Positions 37,022 to 48,316 of a stretch of DNA of 64,000 bases are shown piece by piece. Location of the stretch: positions 7,113,702-7,177,701 of the forward strand of contig ML679961.1 of NCBI GenBank assembly GCA_007922225.1, read 5' to 3'. The DNA is from Emydura subglobosa. Taxonomy: Eukaryota > Chordata > Testudines > Chelidae. Position 1 is the first letter of the stretch; each line of letters starts with the position of its first letter. The notes below the pieces were generated by a model, which was not told where the DNA came from, searched no databases, and worked only from the letters and a program-made list of their open reading frames with translations. Made by a program: the position numbers and the translations under genes.

Positions 37022-37270
37022 GAAATGTTATTTACTCCTTCGCATAACACAAGAACCAGGGGGCATCCAATGAAATTAACAGGCAACAGGTTTAAAGCAA
37101 ACAAAAGGAACTACGTCTTCACACAATGCACAGTCAACCTGTGGAACTCATTGCTAGGGGATGTCGTGAAGGCCAAAATTATAAAAAAAAGGTTAAAAAA
37201 AGAATTAGATATGTTCCTGGAGGATAGGTCCATCAATGACTGTTAGCCAGGATAGTCAGGGATGCAACCC
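37022..37270 (+). mobile_element. CR1-type LINE ORF2 C-terminus and 3' end
   Basis: One frame reads [18 protein letters not shown], then [17 protein letters not shown] and ends RSINDC-stop, followed by 'gggatgcaaccccatgc'. This is the C-terminal tail of a CR1-type ORF2 and the start of its 3'UTR. The same motif (LWNSLPGDVVKTKTIAG, SRSNNGC-stop) occurs on the minus strand at 61864-61995, so both are copies of one family. Confidence 0.85.
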
Positions 37271-38050
37271 CATGCACTGGTTGTGTGATGTCCCCCCCGC
37301 AATCTGGACTGGTGTGTGGCTGTCACCCCAATTCCTCACTCCTGGCCCCGACTTATTCTGCTTTGCTGTGTGGACCACCCACTCCCGGGTCAGCCCATGC
37401 CCAGCCTCCTGCGAGTAATCGGTCCCTGACCTAGTGAAGGAGCGCTTCTGGCCAGCCACTTATGGGACTGACCCCCAGAAAACACCCCCAGTCCCAGATG
37501 CAACCCCGGGAACTGGTCATTTTACAGGGTTCAGTTCTGTACACTGCACCCTTCAAGCTCATTTACATTTGCCCTTCAATTTATCAAAGAAATTGATATG
37601 CACCAGCTCTGTTACTCTAAGTGAAGTATCTACACACACAGTCCGACTGCACTGTTTTAGATAAAACAAACAAATACGTTTATTGACTACAGCAAGATTT
37701 GAAATGATTATAAATCAGATTAATATAAATTGAGAGATTAATAATGCGTCAAGGAGTTGGTCACAATTAACTAAGAGATAACTCGCATCCTAAACTATGT
37801 TTAATATTTCAGTAGCTTTTCCATCTGTGATGTGAGCTTACCCACAGCTGGCTATGATGCCTCTGGTAACCAGGCCCTCCCCCCGGTGGGTAGTTGTCAG
37901 TCCTGGATGTCACTTGGAGGATAGATTCCAGGGGACAGCGCCGAGACAAAGATGCCTCTTTCTTTTAACAAGTTTCCTCGAGCCCCTGGGGTCCGGTGAT
38001 CGGCCCTGTCTGGCAATGGGCATGATTTCTTCCACTTGAGCCAAAGTGCT
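37271..38050 (-). mobile_element. Probable minus-strand LTR
   Basis: The minus strand carries a polyadenylation signal, AATAAA, near 37680 (plus: tacgtttattgactac), followed by T/G-rich sequence, with a GC-richer block on either side. The layout is LTR-like and there is no coding region. Boundaries are uncertain and no second copy was found in the window. Confidence 0.3.
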
Positions 38051-38084
38051 CACAGGTGCTTAGGCCAGGCCAGGGATCGGTAGC

Positions 38085-38500
38085 CTTTTGGAAGGGGGGT
38101 GCCAACGCTTCCTCCTGTCCCTTTCCCACGTGCCGTGGACCCAGTGCCCTGGCCAGGGTGTTAGGTCGTGGCAGTGGTGGTGGCAGGGGGGGGGGCAGTT
38201 TCCTTTCCTGCTCTCCCCCTCCCACCCCTGCTGCAGTAGTGGCTTACCGGGGGGGGGGGGCACTGGCCCCACTGACATCCCTGGTGGCTGCCCCTCTCCC
38301 ATGTGGGCCCAGCAGTGCCTGGCCTGGGGTGGGTGGGGGAAGCAGCTCCCCCACGGCTTCTGGCTAGGACCAGTGGCTCACTGACCCGGCCCCATAGCCC
38401 TCAGCCTCCCGTCCTCCCGGCCCCCGCCTGCCATTTGGGAGAGGGGCAGGGCTGGAAGGGGTGAGCGGCCGCCATGCAGCTCCTGGCTGGTGCACCAATC
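38085..38500 (-). repeat. GC-rich element, inverse copy of the RT insert
   Basis: Read on the minus strand, 38165-38095 gives 'cctggccagggcactggg' and 'cacgtgggaaagggac', matching 'cctggccagggcgctggg' and 'cacatgggagaggggc' at 18085-18120. A G12-type run sits at about 38250. The matching part is about 75 bp; the rest is G/C-rich and may belong to the same element. Confidence 0.5.
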
Positions 38501-40680
38501 CTGCCCCTCAGCCTCCTGTCTTGTGGAAGTAAGTGTGCTACAGGCTGTGTTTTAGCTGAGAAAAAGGCAGTCCTAAGAAGCTAACCCCAGGTCATCAATT
38601 TTGTGCTGTCATTCTGAGAGACAGACAAATAACCACAAAGGAGAACACTGCAGGATACTGCAAGGAGGGAAATTGAGGGTGTTTTTAGCAATCTGGTTAC
38701 TAGGCAGTTAGACCTCCATGATATATAGGAATTAAGAGATGGCTAATGCAGGTTATTAATATTCATTATTGGAGCTGTAATTATAAACACCCAAAATGCT
38801 CCATATGGATAATAGGCAGGTATTAATCTGTTAAGGTCACAGACATGGATCAAACATGGTTGTGTATCTGACGAGTTATATAAAAAAGGGGTATACAAGA
38901 TACAGTCTAGTTCCCTATTTTCAAGTTCATGGGTCCCCAAGACAGTGTAAACTGAATCAGGACCTCCCTTCTGATGAGCTCTACGTATTTTTCCTTCCGT
39001 CTGTGTTTCCAGTGTCCTCCCTAAAGTTGGAAGTATGCACAGTGAAGGAAACGTCTTTACTGTACTGATCTTACTCGTAAGTAGACTGATTTTTCTATGA
39101 TTCAGTTATATTTGTCTCTATTGACTAAAGCCCAAAGTTTGAGTGTGCTTCACCAGATGGCATCTTTTCAATTAACCCTAAGTAGCCTCCTGAAAAAAAA
39201 CTTGTCATCATAAATAATCTTATAATTGTAGTAATTGATCAGACACCAACTGCAGGTCCCAAGACGCCTTATACAAACTGATCCTGGAAAATTCCAGAGA
39301 CATTTCTAGAAGCCATAAAGACCCACCTTGTTTTCTCACTGGTGGACGAGAAGGGACACAACTCACTGGACATTTCAAATCTTCGTCAGACGCATGGGTG
39401 ACTTTTGGTTGGCCCACATCGGCTTTGCAAGAAGTGCAACCAGGATGCGCTGCCAAGCGGAAAATGTTGAACCGCACGATGTTTTCTACGTGTCATTCCC
39501 TGAAACATCTGTGAGCTAGACCTTCACTGCCAGGCCAGGGAGAACACCCCTGCTTGGTAACAGCTAAAGCCTCGTCACTGACGGGCATCCTATTAACTCT
39601 GTTTCTTTAAAGTCCTATCTTGGGAGACAGCTGTGTAATCTAAACAGAGAATGTGAATTCAGCTGTCACTTACCATCTCTTGAGAGAAACACCTATACAA
39701 ACTCCCTGTCTCGAGAACACAGTCATTGTTTCTGTCCCCAAGACAGCCTCATGCTGAATAGGCCTTTACTCTGTGTGAAGTCCCACTGATTTCAATCAGA
39801 ACTACTTGGGGAGGAAGGGTCGCCTCGTATTCGCCCTGTTTCCCTCTCGCTTCCTGAGTGTTGCAGGCAGTAGCTGGTGAGGTGATTGCTGTATCCACAC
39901 AACAGTCAGTCCATGCAAAAGGCCAAACGTTTCAGCCACATCACTGAACGTGCTCATAGACAGAAACTTTCTGAACAGCTAAATTAAAGCTCAATTCTTA
40001 TCAACTCCACTGTCTCCCCGCCTGCCTGGTGTTTAAGGATGGCTATTTATCTACTCGTGGTTGAGTCACGTGATCTACCAGCCCATTAAGAGAATGTATT
40101 GTATCATTTAGATAAACTGTAAACATCTCACACGGCAATCAGCATTCTGCAAAAATAATTAGGAATCTCTTTTACAAAGGAGGACTCATTCATTATGTGC
40201 TCATTAACTGCATGTTTGACAGGGTGCTACAACCGCAGCATCTGAAATAGAGCAGACATTAGCAGCAGTTTTTCCATTCAAAAAGCTCCTTTTAAAGTGT
40301 CGCGGTCTAAGACCATCATTATTTCCAACCAGTGTCGAGCTCTGAGAATTTCAATAAACCTCAGTCGTGAATTCCAAGGGCCAGATCCCCAGCTAGTGTA
40401 CCAGGGCTGAGTTCCGCTGACTTGAATGGAGCTCACTGATTTACGTGAACTGAGGGGCTGGCTGAGTTTTTTGGGACTTGGCTGCTGCTGCTGGGAGCCA
40501 TTTTGAGAGGCAGAACTCAGTGTAGACTTGCGGTTGAGGAAACACACACGACGTGCTCTCTTATGGGGCCCCTGACTACCAAAGAGCCATGACACTTAGT
40601 TATTTTTACAGGAATTTCTTAATTATGGGGGTTGAGAGACTAGATTCCTGTTGATCCTACGGAAGCTGCTACAGAGCCCT
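38501..40680. other. Intergenic, mostly unrecognised
   Basis: No gene seen. Bases 40379-40455 form a short palindromic repeat of the type listed for the TRIM9 half. Bases 39930-40235 are AT-rich with many short motifs and no repeat signature, and could be a conserved non-coding element, but that cannot be judged from one genome. Confidence 0.35.
40379..40455. repeat. Short palindromic repeat
   Basis: 'gggccagatccccagctagt' and the inverted 'actgatttacgtgaactgag' flank 'gctgacttgaatggagct'. Typical foldback of the family seen in the TRIM9 half. Confidence 0.5.
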
Positions 40681-41335
40681 GTGATCCTCCATCCTTACCC
40701 AGCTTCCTCCTCCAACAGTTTCCCACTGCTGGGCGTTGTCGTTAGGTGGGTGTCGTTAGGGGGTGTCGTTTTCTGGCCTGCTCCTCCCACTCTGGTATGA
40801 TCAGGGAATGGCGTCTCCCTTTACCCCTGTGGCTTCTTTAGGGTGGCCAACAGGCCCATTTGCACCTGCAGCAACAGTACGGTGCATCTCCTCTCACATT
40901 GTGGAGTGGGGGAGTGGAAAGGGCATTTTCATCCATCCACCCATTCTCTCTTCTCCCTAATTGCCACGAAGTAGTGGTCAGAACAGGAGTTGGAGCCAGG
41001 CCAGGGCAGCTACAAGGAGATCAGAGTCCGAGTCAGGCCAAAGGGCAAACCAAGAGTCAGGTGACTAGGAGATCAGCCAGGCAGTAGGAACAGGTAACAC
41101 AAGGGAAGCAGTCCTAAGCAGGGGAAACACAGCTGCGCGGACAACTTCCTGTTCCTGTGCTCGATTTAAATACAAGCAGGGAACCAATCAGGATCCCCAG
41201 AGTTCTGCCAATCAGATCCAAGCATGGGAGCCCTAGTTCTGGTGGCTGTTCACAGGGTAGTGGCTCCTAAAAGCTCTGTGGAGCAGGGTTTGAAACGTGT
41301 TGCCCTTGACATCACCTGATCCCCAAGGGAGGCCC
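40681..41335 (-). mobile_element. Possible minus-strand LTR
   Basis: The minus strand has a CCAAT-like attggttccc and a TATA-like tatttaaatc about 20 bases apart near 41165-41190, with GC-richer flanks and no ORF. It lies just upstream of the Gypsy relic at 41459. This layout suggests an LTR, but ends and copies were not identified. Confidence 0.3.
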
Positions 41336-41406
41336 TCAGGGTGATTGTGGGACTGGTTACATTTGCGTCCCATATTCTTATCCCAAGAGAAGCAAAGTAT
41401 TCACAG

Positions 41407-41432
41407 ATTGAGCTAGCTAGCTAGCTAGCTAG
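41407..41432. repeat. (GCTA)n simple repeat
   Basis: A pure gctagctagctagctagcta tract. It is a short tetranucleotide microsatellite. Confidence 0.9.
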
Positions 41433-41458
41433 TTCTTGACAGTGGTTTTCGCTATTGT

Positions 41459-42500
41459 TTGCTTCAAGTTCTTCTTAGTGGGAAGACATTTACCTCAGAA
41501 ATTGATCACTTGCCGATTCTGGGCGTCTATCGTGAGGTCATCGACCTCCTGAGTGTGAGATTGCAGTGGTGGATTACTCATTTGCAGCAGTATGACTTTA
41601 ATTTAGTCCATATGAAAGGACTAAATAATTTGCATGCCAATGCTCTTTCGAGAAATTCTGCCGGGTTGGCGCCCTCTTGTGCAGAAACAGCAAAGTGCAC
41701 TGGATGCTTTTTACTGAAAGATATGCCCATTGGCTTAGAGAGGACCACTAATGCCACTCTCTAAAATGCTGACCTGTACAAGGTAATACATGTTGTACAA
41801 GAGGGTTGGACAGACCTAATCCTTAAAAGAACTTTGTCTACATGCTACAAAATTCACGCTGAGCTCACAGACATAGCTTAGGCAGAAGAGCCCAGGGGAT
41901 CGGCCTAGCAGCATCATGACAAGCGCAATCCTGGAGCATCTGGGAGTTACAAAGATGAAGGCACTTCTGCCTATTTGTATGTGGTGGCCAGGGCTGCACT
42001 CAGACACTGGGCACTGTGTGAAGGCGGGCTCAGCACGCGCAATGCATAGAACTATTGCTTCTCCAGCCCCTCTGAAACCAGCTGGCATAGACAGACCATG
42101 GCAGAGAACTGCAGAGGATATTACTGGCCCCTCAATTGCGCTGCGTGGCCACACACCGTTGATGGTTACAGATTATTACTTACATTACTCCTTTGCATTC
42201 ATCATTTCACAAGGCACCTCAAGGGAGCTCATTTCTTGCTTCACCACTTTATTTGTTCGGGCTACCCGAGAGCCTTTTCTCAGATCCACGGGTCACCTTT
42301 TGTGTTAGGAGTTTGAAGCCTTTCTGACAAGGATTCGTTCAGTACATTAGAAATCTGCTGTGCATCATCCGCAAGGAAATGGGACAGTGGGACTCGAAAG
42401 AAGCGTGTAGTTTGTATCCTTCCCTATTGCATTGAGTCATGCTTTACGATAGTCGGATTATACCTCATGAAAATACTGGAGAAACCCCATTCTAATGGCT
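41459..42500 (+). pseudogene. Third Gypsy pol relic, RNase H then integrase
   Basis: Near the left end the frame reads LQQYDFNLVHMKGLNNLH and ANALSR, the RNase H terminus. About 300 bp later come integrase motifs: LGVTKMKALLPICMWWPGL (HHCC-linked region), then QRTAEDITGPS near 42106 and a VHHPQGNGTV-type motif near 42360 (the region around the catalytic Glu). Frames shift and stops interrupt. The order RNase H then integrase is the ordinary Ty3/Gypsy order, unlike the element at 14-20 kb, so this is a different lineage. Confidence 0.8.
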
Positions 42501-42899
42501 CGTCCACTGACCTCTGAGGACTAAGTTGTCTATGCTGAAGGAAAAGGTTTATCCCACCCCTTCATTGACCTCAAAGCTCACTGATGTGACTCGGAAATAC
42601 GTGAGTTTTAACACACGCGTCTATGAATGCATTCTATCCTGGACAAGCATTGTGTGTCAGCAGAGAGTCTGGAAGGGTGTTCAATACTTGTGGTGTGGCC
42701 ATGCAGGCTGCAGGGTATGGAGCGAGGCGAGTGCGTTTACCACCAATAGAACATGTTGAGAGCCAGCAAGATATACTGCCAACGGAACGGGGGACAGATA
42801 GGGAAGGGGACGCTCTTTCTGCATATCATGATGTCATGTGGCCATTTGGGGAAGTATCGCCACAGCTGAATCAGAGGAATAACCTATGGGATCACCCGG

Positions 42900-43455
42900 T
42901 GCCTCCAGCAAGGTACCACTGAACCTTTGGGGAGAAGAGAAGGAAATTGTGATGACTGGCACACGTGAGTGTGTTGTCTTCCTGCTTCAGCTTCTTGTTC
43001 CAATTTGTTTCCAGGTTCCTACTCCCTGGCCCCAGTGGTCCAGTTCCCGCTCTCTCTCTCTTTCGCTGTGTTTCTAGGATTGGGTGCAGTGTGTGAAGCT
43101 ACTCAGAGTCTGCTGCTACTTATCTGCCTTTCCGACAGTTAGTTTGTTTTGTTCAGACACTTGCTGACTTAACTGGTTCAGGTTATTACATGGTTTTGAC
43201 TGCCAACTTACCTGTGCTTCTTGAGTTGGTGGTTTTGGTGTTTTGGATTGCCATTCTCGGGGTGCATCTGAGCATCACAGCAGTCCCTGCCTTGGCCCCA
43301 GCCTTACCCCTGCCTTGTCTCACTTCAGGTAATGCGGTTCTGACCCACAGCTCTGATTCCTGACCTGTGCCTCTGATCCTTCGCTCTGGGATCTGGCCCC
43401 TGACTCCTGCTCCAGCCACTAGGTATGAGTGTCCATGTCCCATTCTGTGACAGAG
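42900..43455 (+). mobile_element. Possible 3' LTR or flank of the third relic
   Basis: A pyrimidine-rich block with no ORF content follows the integrase remnant. It contains tctctctctctttcgctgtg and ends near 'cattctgtgaca'. Position suggests an LTR, but no second copy was found to prove it. Confidence 0.25.
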
Positions 43456-46019
43456 CAGATGGGAGTTTTAAGCACTAGTAGTAGCAACTGAGCACGCTTC
43501 ATAACCCTCAGAGAAGAGTTCATTGTGTTGGTTCATTCATTTGGCCAGTCAAGTCAGTGCTTTTTCCTGCTGTTGTAGCATCCAGAGTGGTACCCTCAAA
43601 TTATACAATTTATTTTATTTTGGAAAGAGTGTAAGTATTTAATGTAATCAATCACACAAGGAGGGAAGCTTCAGTAAAGCAAAACAAGGGCCTGGATCTG
43701 TCAATTAATTGTTTTCCACATGAAACTCATTTCTTTACAAGGGTTCCTTTTTCTTTTTAGAAATACCTTTTTAGCAGAATGAAGAGATGCATCAGTTCTG
43801 GGACTTGCATCATTACGACAATTAAAAACCCTTCTTAACCCAGCAGCCCAACCTGCATGTAGCAGCAGAATGGTTTATTATCTGTAATCTGAAGTGTTAT
43901 TCTCTCTCTCTCTCCTTGGTATCTAAGGGCCAAATCAACTGCCAATGACTTGATGAAACAAAAAGTGATCCTCAGTCTCTACCTGCTGGGAGGCTAAATA
44001 CCTGGAATTTTGTTGGACTATTTCTAAAATATTGGGCCTGTTCTTCCCCCAGCTAAACCCTTGCAAACCAATTAAAGTAATAAGGTTACCTTGCTGGGCT
44101 GGGGAGGCAAGGGGCTAGCAGGAAAGATGAGAGGAGTGTTTTCCAAGGAGGTTCTCGCCGTAGTGGCTCACCATAATCACAGAACCAGCTCTTCTCCTCT
44201 TGGATCCGGCTTTTGCAATCACTGCTTCATATTATGATGCTTTGGTGGGCCTAGCTACCTAAGTGCTTGCTGTGCCTCATGCCCATCTCCCCTGCCCTTC
44301 AGTCTCCTGTTTGAACTTCGCACGACATCTATGTGTGTTTGAGGTGCTATACACAGTATAATATTGTAGATTCAAACACAAAAGGCAACGGAGGACTGGC
44401 AGAGCCGTCCTCACACAAGTCCCCGCCTCATGTACCAGCGGGGTCACTTTTCTCCAGAAAATGGGCCCCACGGCTGGATCTGTGGCTCTCAGTTCTCCTG
44501 GGCCCTGAACACCCTGCTAGCCAGAATTTGAATCCACAAACCAATGTGCTTAATCTGCCTCTGTTTGAAGGGGTCCAAGACCTTAGGCCTCTTCAGAATT
44601 CCCCCTGCAGACATTAAGCCAGTATGTGCCTGGGTCATTGGGATCTTGACTCTGACTAACTTTTGCTGATGATGCTTTGTTACCAAAGAACGGGTTCCTT
44701 AGCAAATACCATGGGTCATTAACGTACCAGTAAATTGTTCATCAGAACTTTCTATTTATTTCGTTGAAGCGCGCTGCTTAAAAACCAGTCCGCTCAATGC
44801 GCCCCATCTCATTACGTACTAAATAATTACACATTTCTGTATTTGGCTTGGCAATTAATTAGGCTTCCTGAATACGAAGAGCAATTACTATGTAATGTAG
44901 GCTGTGATTTAGAAAGTGGAAATAACAATTACTGAGTAATTACATGATACAGTCTGAGAGAGTTGGCCACCTCAGTGGAATTAATACTTGCATATACTAC
45001 AGTTCTTGGCCCACTGATATATAGTCTTATCATGTAATTAAATGATCCTGAGTTAATATGTATGTAAAGTAACATAATCAACCAGGGTCATCTATTTGTC
45101 TGCTTCAGAAACTAGGCCTCAGACATCCTTATGAATTAGACAGGCCCCAGAAGCAGTAACAACGATAGATAACCAGCCTTGCATTGCAAAAATCTGCATG
45201 GGTTGTTTGTATTCTAATGAGCAGAGCTGCTTTCTGATCTTTTTACGCTATGTGAGAGATGCTACCAGAAGTGACAGAAACATCTGTATTACATCTCCTG
45301 AAATTAGATAGTTACTGATGGCTTCTTCAGCATAACCCCACCTTCCCGCCACAGTTTTCAGTAGGAATATCTACATTCAACTTCCACCCAGAACATTTGC
45401 TTCATTTCACTAGTGCAGATGTTCTCTTTAATAATTGATACCAAACAGTTTTTTTAAATAAAAAAAATTCTTTCTTGATCCCGTAGCTTGAAGAATGCCT
45501 CTTTTCAAGGAGCTCATTTGTAATTCAAATGTAATATTAGGTGATGTTTTATTAATAGAGTCGCAAGGGCTGTGGCAGTGAAAATGCTGCTGGCAACATC
45601 TCAGAGGAGTTCAGCCAGTCGCTAGGAAAGGAGTCAAAAAGGCAAAAGGACCTTCTGGGGTTTCTTACAGAAACCTTTCCCCTGGGCCAGCGGGCCACAG
45701 GGATGATGAATAATGGACGATGCCAATGTGGTGTTTAAGACTGTGTATGTCACATCAAGGCACTTAGCCAGAAGCTTTTATCGAGACAAAAATTCCACTG
45801 ATGTAAAACTTAAACCCACCTTTTAATTACACAAAACTATTACGGGATGGCCTTTATCATCTATTTTTACTTTGCAGTTTTCTAATGGATGCGAGCGAGC
45901 TTGTGACAAGAGTCTTAGCAAGGGGTAGGGTGTGAGCTGCCCCTCTTCCCCGCCCTTTAGCAGCCCTAGCAGGCATTGCGACTAAGAGACAATCCTCTCA
46001 ACCCTCCTGTCTCAGCCTC
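43456..46019. other. Intergenic, AT-rich, no gene seen
   Basis: No coding exon or identifiable transposon. The sub-interval 44815-45045 is unusually dense in TAATTA/CAATTA words and is listed separately. A (CT)n tract lies near 43900. Confidence 0.4.
44815..45045. promoter_or_regulatory. Homeodomain-motif-dense block (candidate CNE)
   Basis: Within about 230 bp there are many ATTA-core words: aataattac, gcaattaattagg, agcaattact, caattactgagtaattac, ggaattaata and gtaattaaat. The block is not low-complexity and lacks repeat features. Clusters of such sites are common in conserved developmental enhancers. The function and any target gene are inference. Confidence 0.3.
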
Positions 46020-46247
46020 GCTCCTGAGGTGCTAGAAATTCACGGCTGGTCTCTAGCGGCAGTAAATTATGACCCAGTTCCTACTACGCTGGGTCAGTTA
46101 GCAGGGGGTTCGCCCCAGACCCATGCAGTCAGCTGCCCAGTGCTGTGTACCTGCCATGGAAAGCACGATGTGGGAGGCCGTAGTGGGTTCAGCGGTTGGC
46201 TCCTCTCCAGCTGGCTCAGCGGGAGGCCACTCCGCCTCGCCACGTCA
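46020..46247 (-). mobile_element. Minus-strand LTR fragment
   Basis: Ends with gctcagcgggaggccactcc gcctcgc (46217-46243), which repeats at 47082-47107 as the likely LTR start of the neighbouring copy. The two copies lie in the same orientation about 0.86 kb apart. Confidence 0.4.
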
Positions 46248-46249
46248 CG

Positions 46250-47111
46250 GGGCTCGGCCTACAGTCAGCGGAGTAAACGCTCTACGGCTCCGGCACTCGG
46301 GTGGGGTAGAGCAAACGAGTCGTCCATGAGCGCCGGCCCTCGGACAGGGCGGGATGGCAATAGTTAAGGGCTCTGGTCTGCAATCTGGGCCGAGCATCAA
46401 GGTCTAAGCAAACAGGCGAGGGGCTCAGGTTAGGGGGGGTTGAGCACCCCGGCAATCTAGGGGCTCAGGCCTTGTAGAAGGGCAGAGCCAACCATCAGTT
46501 CAGGGGCTCTTGCCTTAGGGCAGGGCAGAGCCAACAATCAGGCCTCCTGGCCTATCAGCAGGTAACAGCCACCCCAAGGGTGGGATTGGCAGCAGGGCAA
46601 GGGGCTAGGGGACCTAGGCCCACCCTACTCCACCGGGTCCCAGCCCAGGGCCTTAACAGTGACGGGGTATCCCACCATTGGCTCAGCAGGGAATCCGGCC
46701 GTAACATAGTGACCGGGTTCAGGCAGCTACGCAGCCTGACTGGAGTCGGCTGCCCCTTGGCTACTTCCTCCCCTCCCCTCAGGGTGCACCTGGGTCCATG
46801 GGATCGGTAGCCAGCGGTGCGGGCCAAGCCACTCCTCTGTGTCCAGGCCAGTCAGTGGCTTCTCCAACCAGTCTTCAGCACGGCAAGGGCTCTCCTCGAG
46901 CTCTACCTCCAGGAGCGGGCAGGAGTGCGTCTGTCTCCTCCAGCCACTGGCTCACAAGTGAGCTACCACAGGGCTCACTCAGCCTTTATACTTCCTGCCC
47001 CGCCCCCGACTGCTGGTGGGAGGAGCGAGCCTGTCTTGGCTCCGCCCACCTGGGTTCCGCCACTGGCGCCTCCCTCTCTGGCTCAGCGGGAGGCCACTCC
47101 ACCTCACTACA
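46250..47111 (-). mobile_element. Minus-strand LTR with TATA box
   Basis: On the minus strand it begins TGTAGTGAGGTGGAGTGG (47111 downwards), has GC-box-like GGGGGCGGGGC then TATA box GTATAAAGGCT at 46991-46981, and is GC-rich throughout. Shares a roughly 35-bp phrase with the LTR inside the Gypsy element (46613 versus 16977). The left end is approximate; no coding region adjoins it. Confidence 0.5.
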
Positions 47112-47671
47112 GAGGCTTAGGGTCAACAAGCTGTCTGAGAAGCGGGCCCAGTTATAGAGACACGAGTTCAGGTGCCCTCCCAGCATATATACCGCAGCTC
47201 CTGGAGGGGGCCAGCAGACCTAGAGATGGAAGATTCGAGGTGTCCTGAATAGGAGCTGGTTCAGATAAGACCACCCTCAGAGAAACGGTCCTCAGCCCGT
47301 CTCTGCCATAGTCACCCTACAGTTTCAGACCCTGAGGGTTGGGCGCTTCCTGGAAAGCCGCACCCTGCGGGGGCCTGAGGGATCGAGGTGCTTCTCAACT
47401 GGACAGAATTGAACAACAGGAAGCTAACACAGAAGTGTACCTGGACAGCCCCCAGTGAATTAGAGGGAAAACTGCCAGGGAAGAGGAAGGAGGAGAGAAA
47501 TGAACCCTGCTCAGAGGCCCAAGGACGGTAGAGAAGCTTCAGGTCTAAGCACCTGTGAGGCCTGGAGAGGGTGGGGAGCTGCCGCAGAGGGGACGGGCAG
47601 GCTGCTGAGCAGACAGGTAGGAGACAGTGCTGGCTCCATGAGCCGCGGGCAGATACAAACTTGGATCCCCC
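47112..47671. other. Intergenic, nothing recognised
   Basis: GC-rich sequence between LTR-like and dispersed repeats. No ORF with recognisable content. Confidence 0.35.
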
Positions 47672-47945
47672 CCACCCTGCCTCGGGTGACCAGTTTCACG
47701 CCCCGCTGTTCTGGAAATGCAACAGCCTACACGTTACCTAACTCTACACTTGTTTCTCAGACTAACATCTTGCAATAGCCAGGACGTTCAGCTAGTTCTT
47801 AGCTTTGGGCAGAGACCCCACCCGACCCCCTTCGGTGGAACACGGAGAAGACGGCTGGACACAGGGGTCATATACCTGCCTGGGCATGTCTCCCCAGCTA
47901 CTACTGTGGGCTCCCCAGCGACAACTTCTAGCCAGGAGGTGGAGA
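47672..47945 (+). repeat. Dispersed repeat, copy 2
   Basis: Collinear with the inverse of 23940-24205: 'gggtgaccagtttcacg', 'cagctagttcttagctttg', 'cccccttcggtgg', 'ggacacaggggtcatatacc'. Both copies encode the same short run in one frame (QLVLSFxQRxHxTP), which reflects homology, not a gene. Confidence 0.65.
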
Positions 47946-48310
47946 AGTGAGTCCTACTGGCTCCTGCTCTCTCTATCTCCCATGTGAGCCCACGCACCAC
48001 GTTCAGCTTCATTTGATCCCTATACTCTGCATCTGGGGGAATCCTCCCAGGCCCCTCGCACTAGCTCCTGCTCACACTCGCTCACCTGTATTCCTCACTA
48101 ACACACTCGTCCCTGTGTCAATGGCACTGATATGTAGGCCTGCTCCTTCACAGGGTCACAGAGAGCACAGGAGGTGGCCAGCTCCAAGTACAGGAAATTC
48201 TGTCACGACTGCCGTGGAGGTAAAGACCGTGGCATGGTAAATACCCAATGACTGTACAAGGGAAACTGAAAGACGCTTGGGGAACGCAGGCACGTCTCTC
48301 ATAAAAGTCA

Positions 48311-48316
48311 TTTATT
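48311..48316 (-). terminator. TRIM9: Polyadenylation signal AATAAA, TRIM9
   Basis: The minus strand reads TTCTAATAAATGACTTTTAT. It is the best AATAAA on this strand downstream of the TRIM9 stop codon and before the repeats at 47945. Cleavage would be expected 10-30 bases further, near 48290. Confidence 0.55.

Noticed and set aside
46798..47248. 119- and 143-codon plus-strand ORFs
   Set aside because: They overlap each other in a GC-rich LTR-like block that has a promoter-like TATA box on the opposite strand. No protein family fits.
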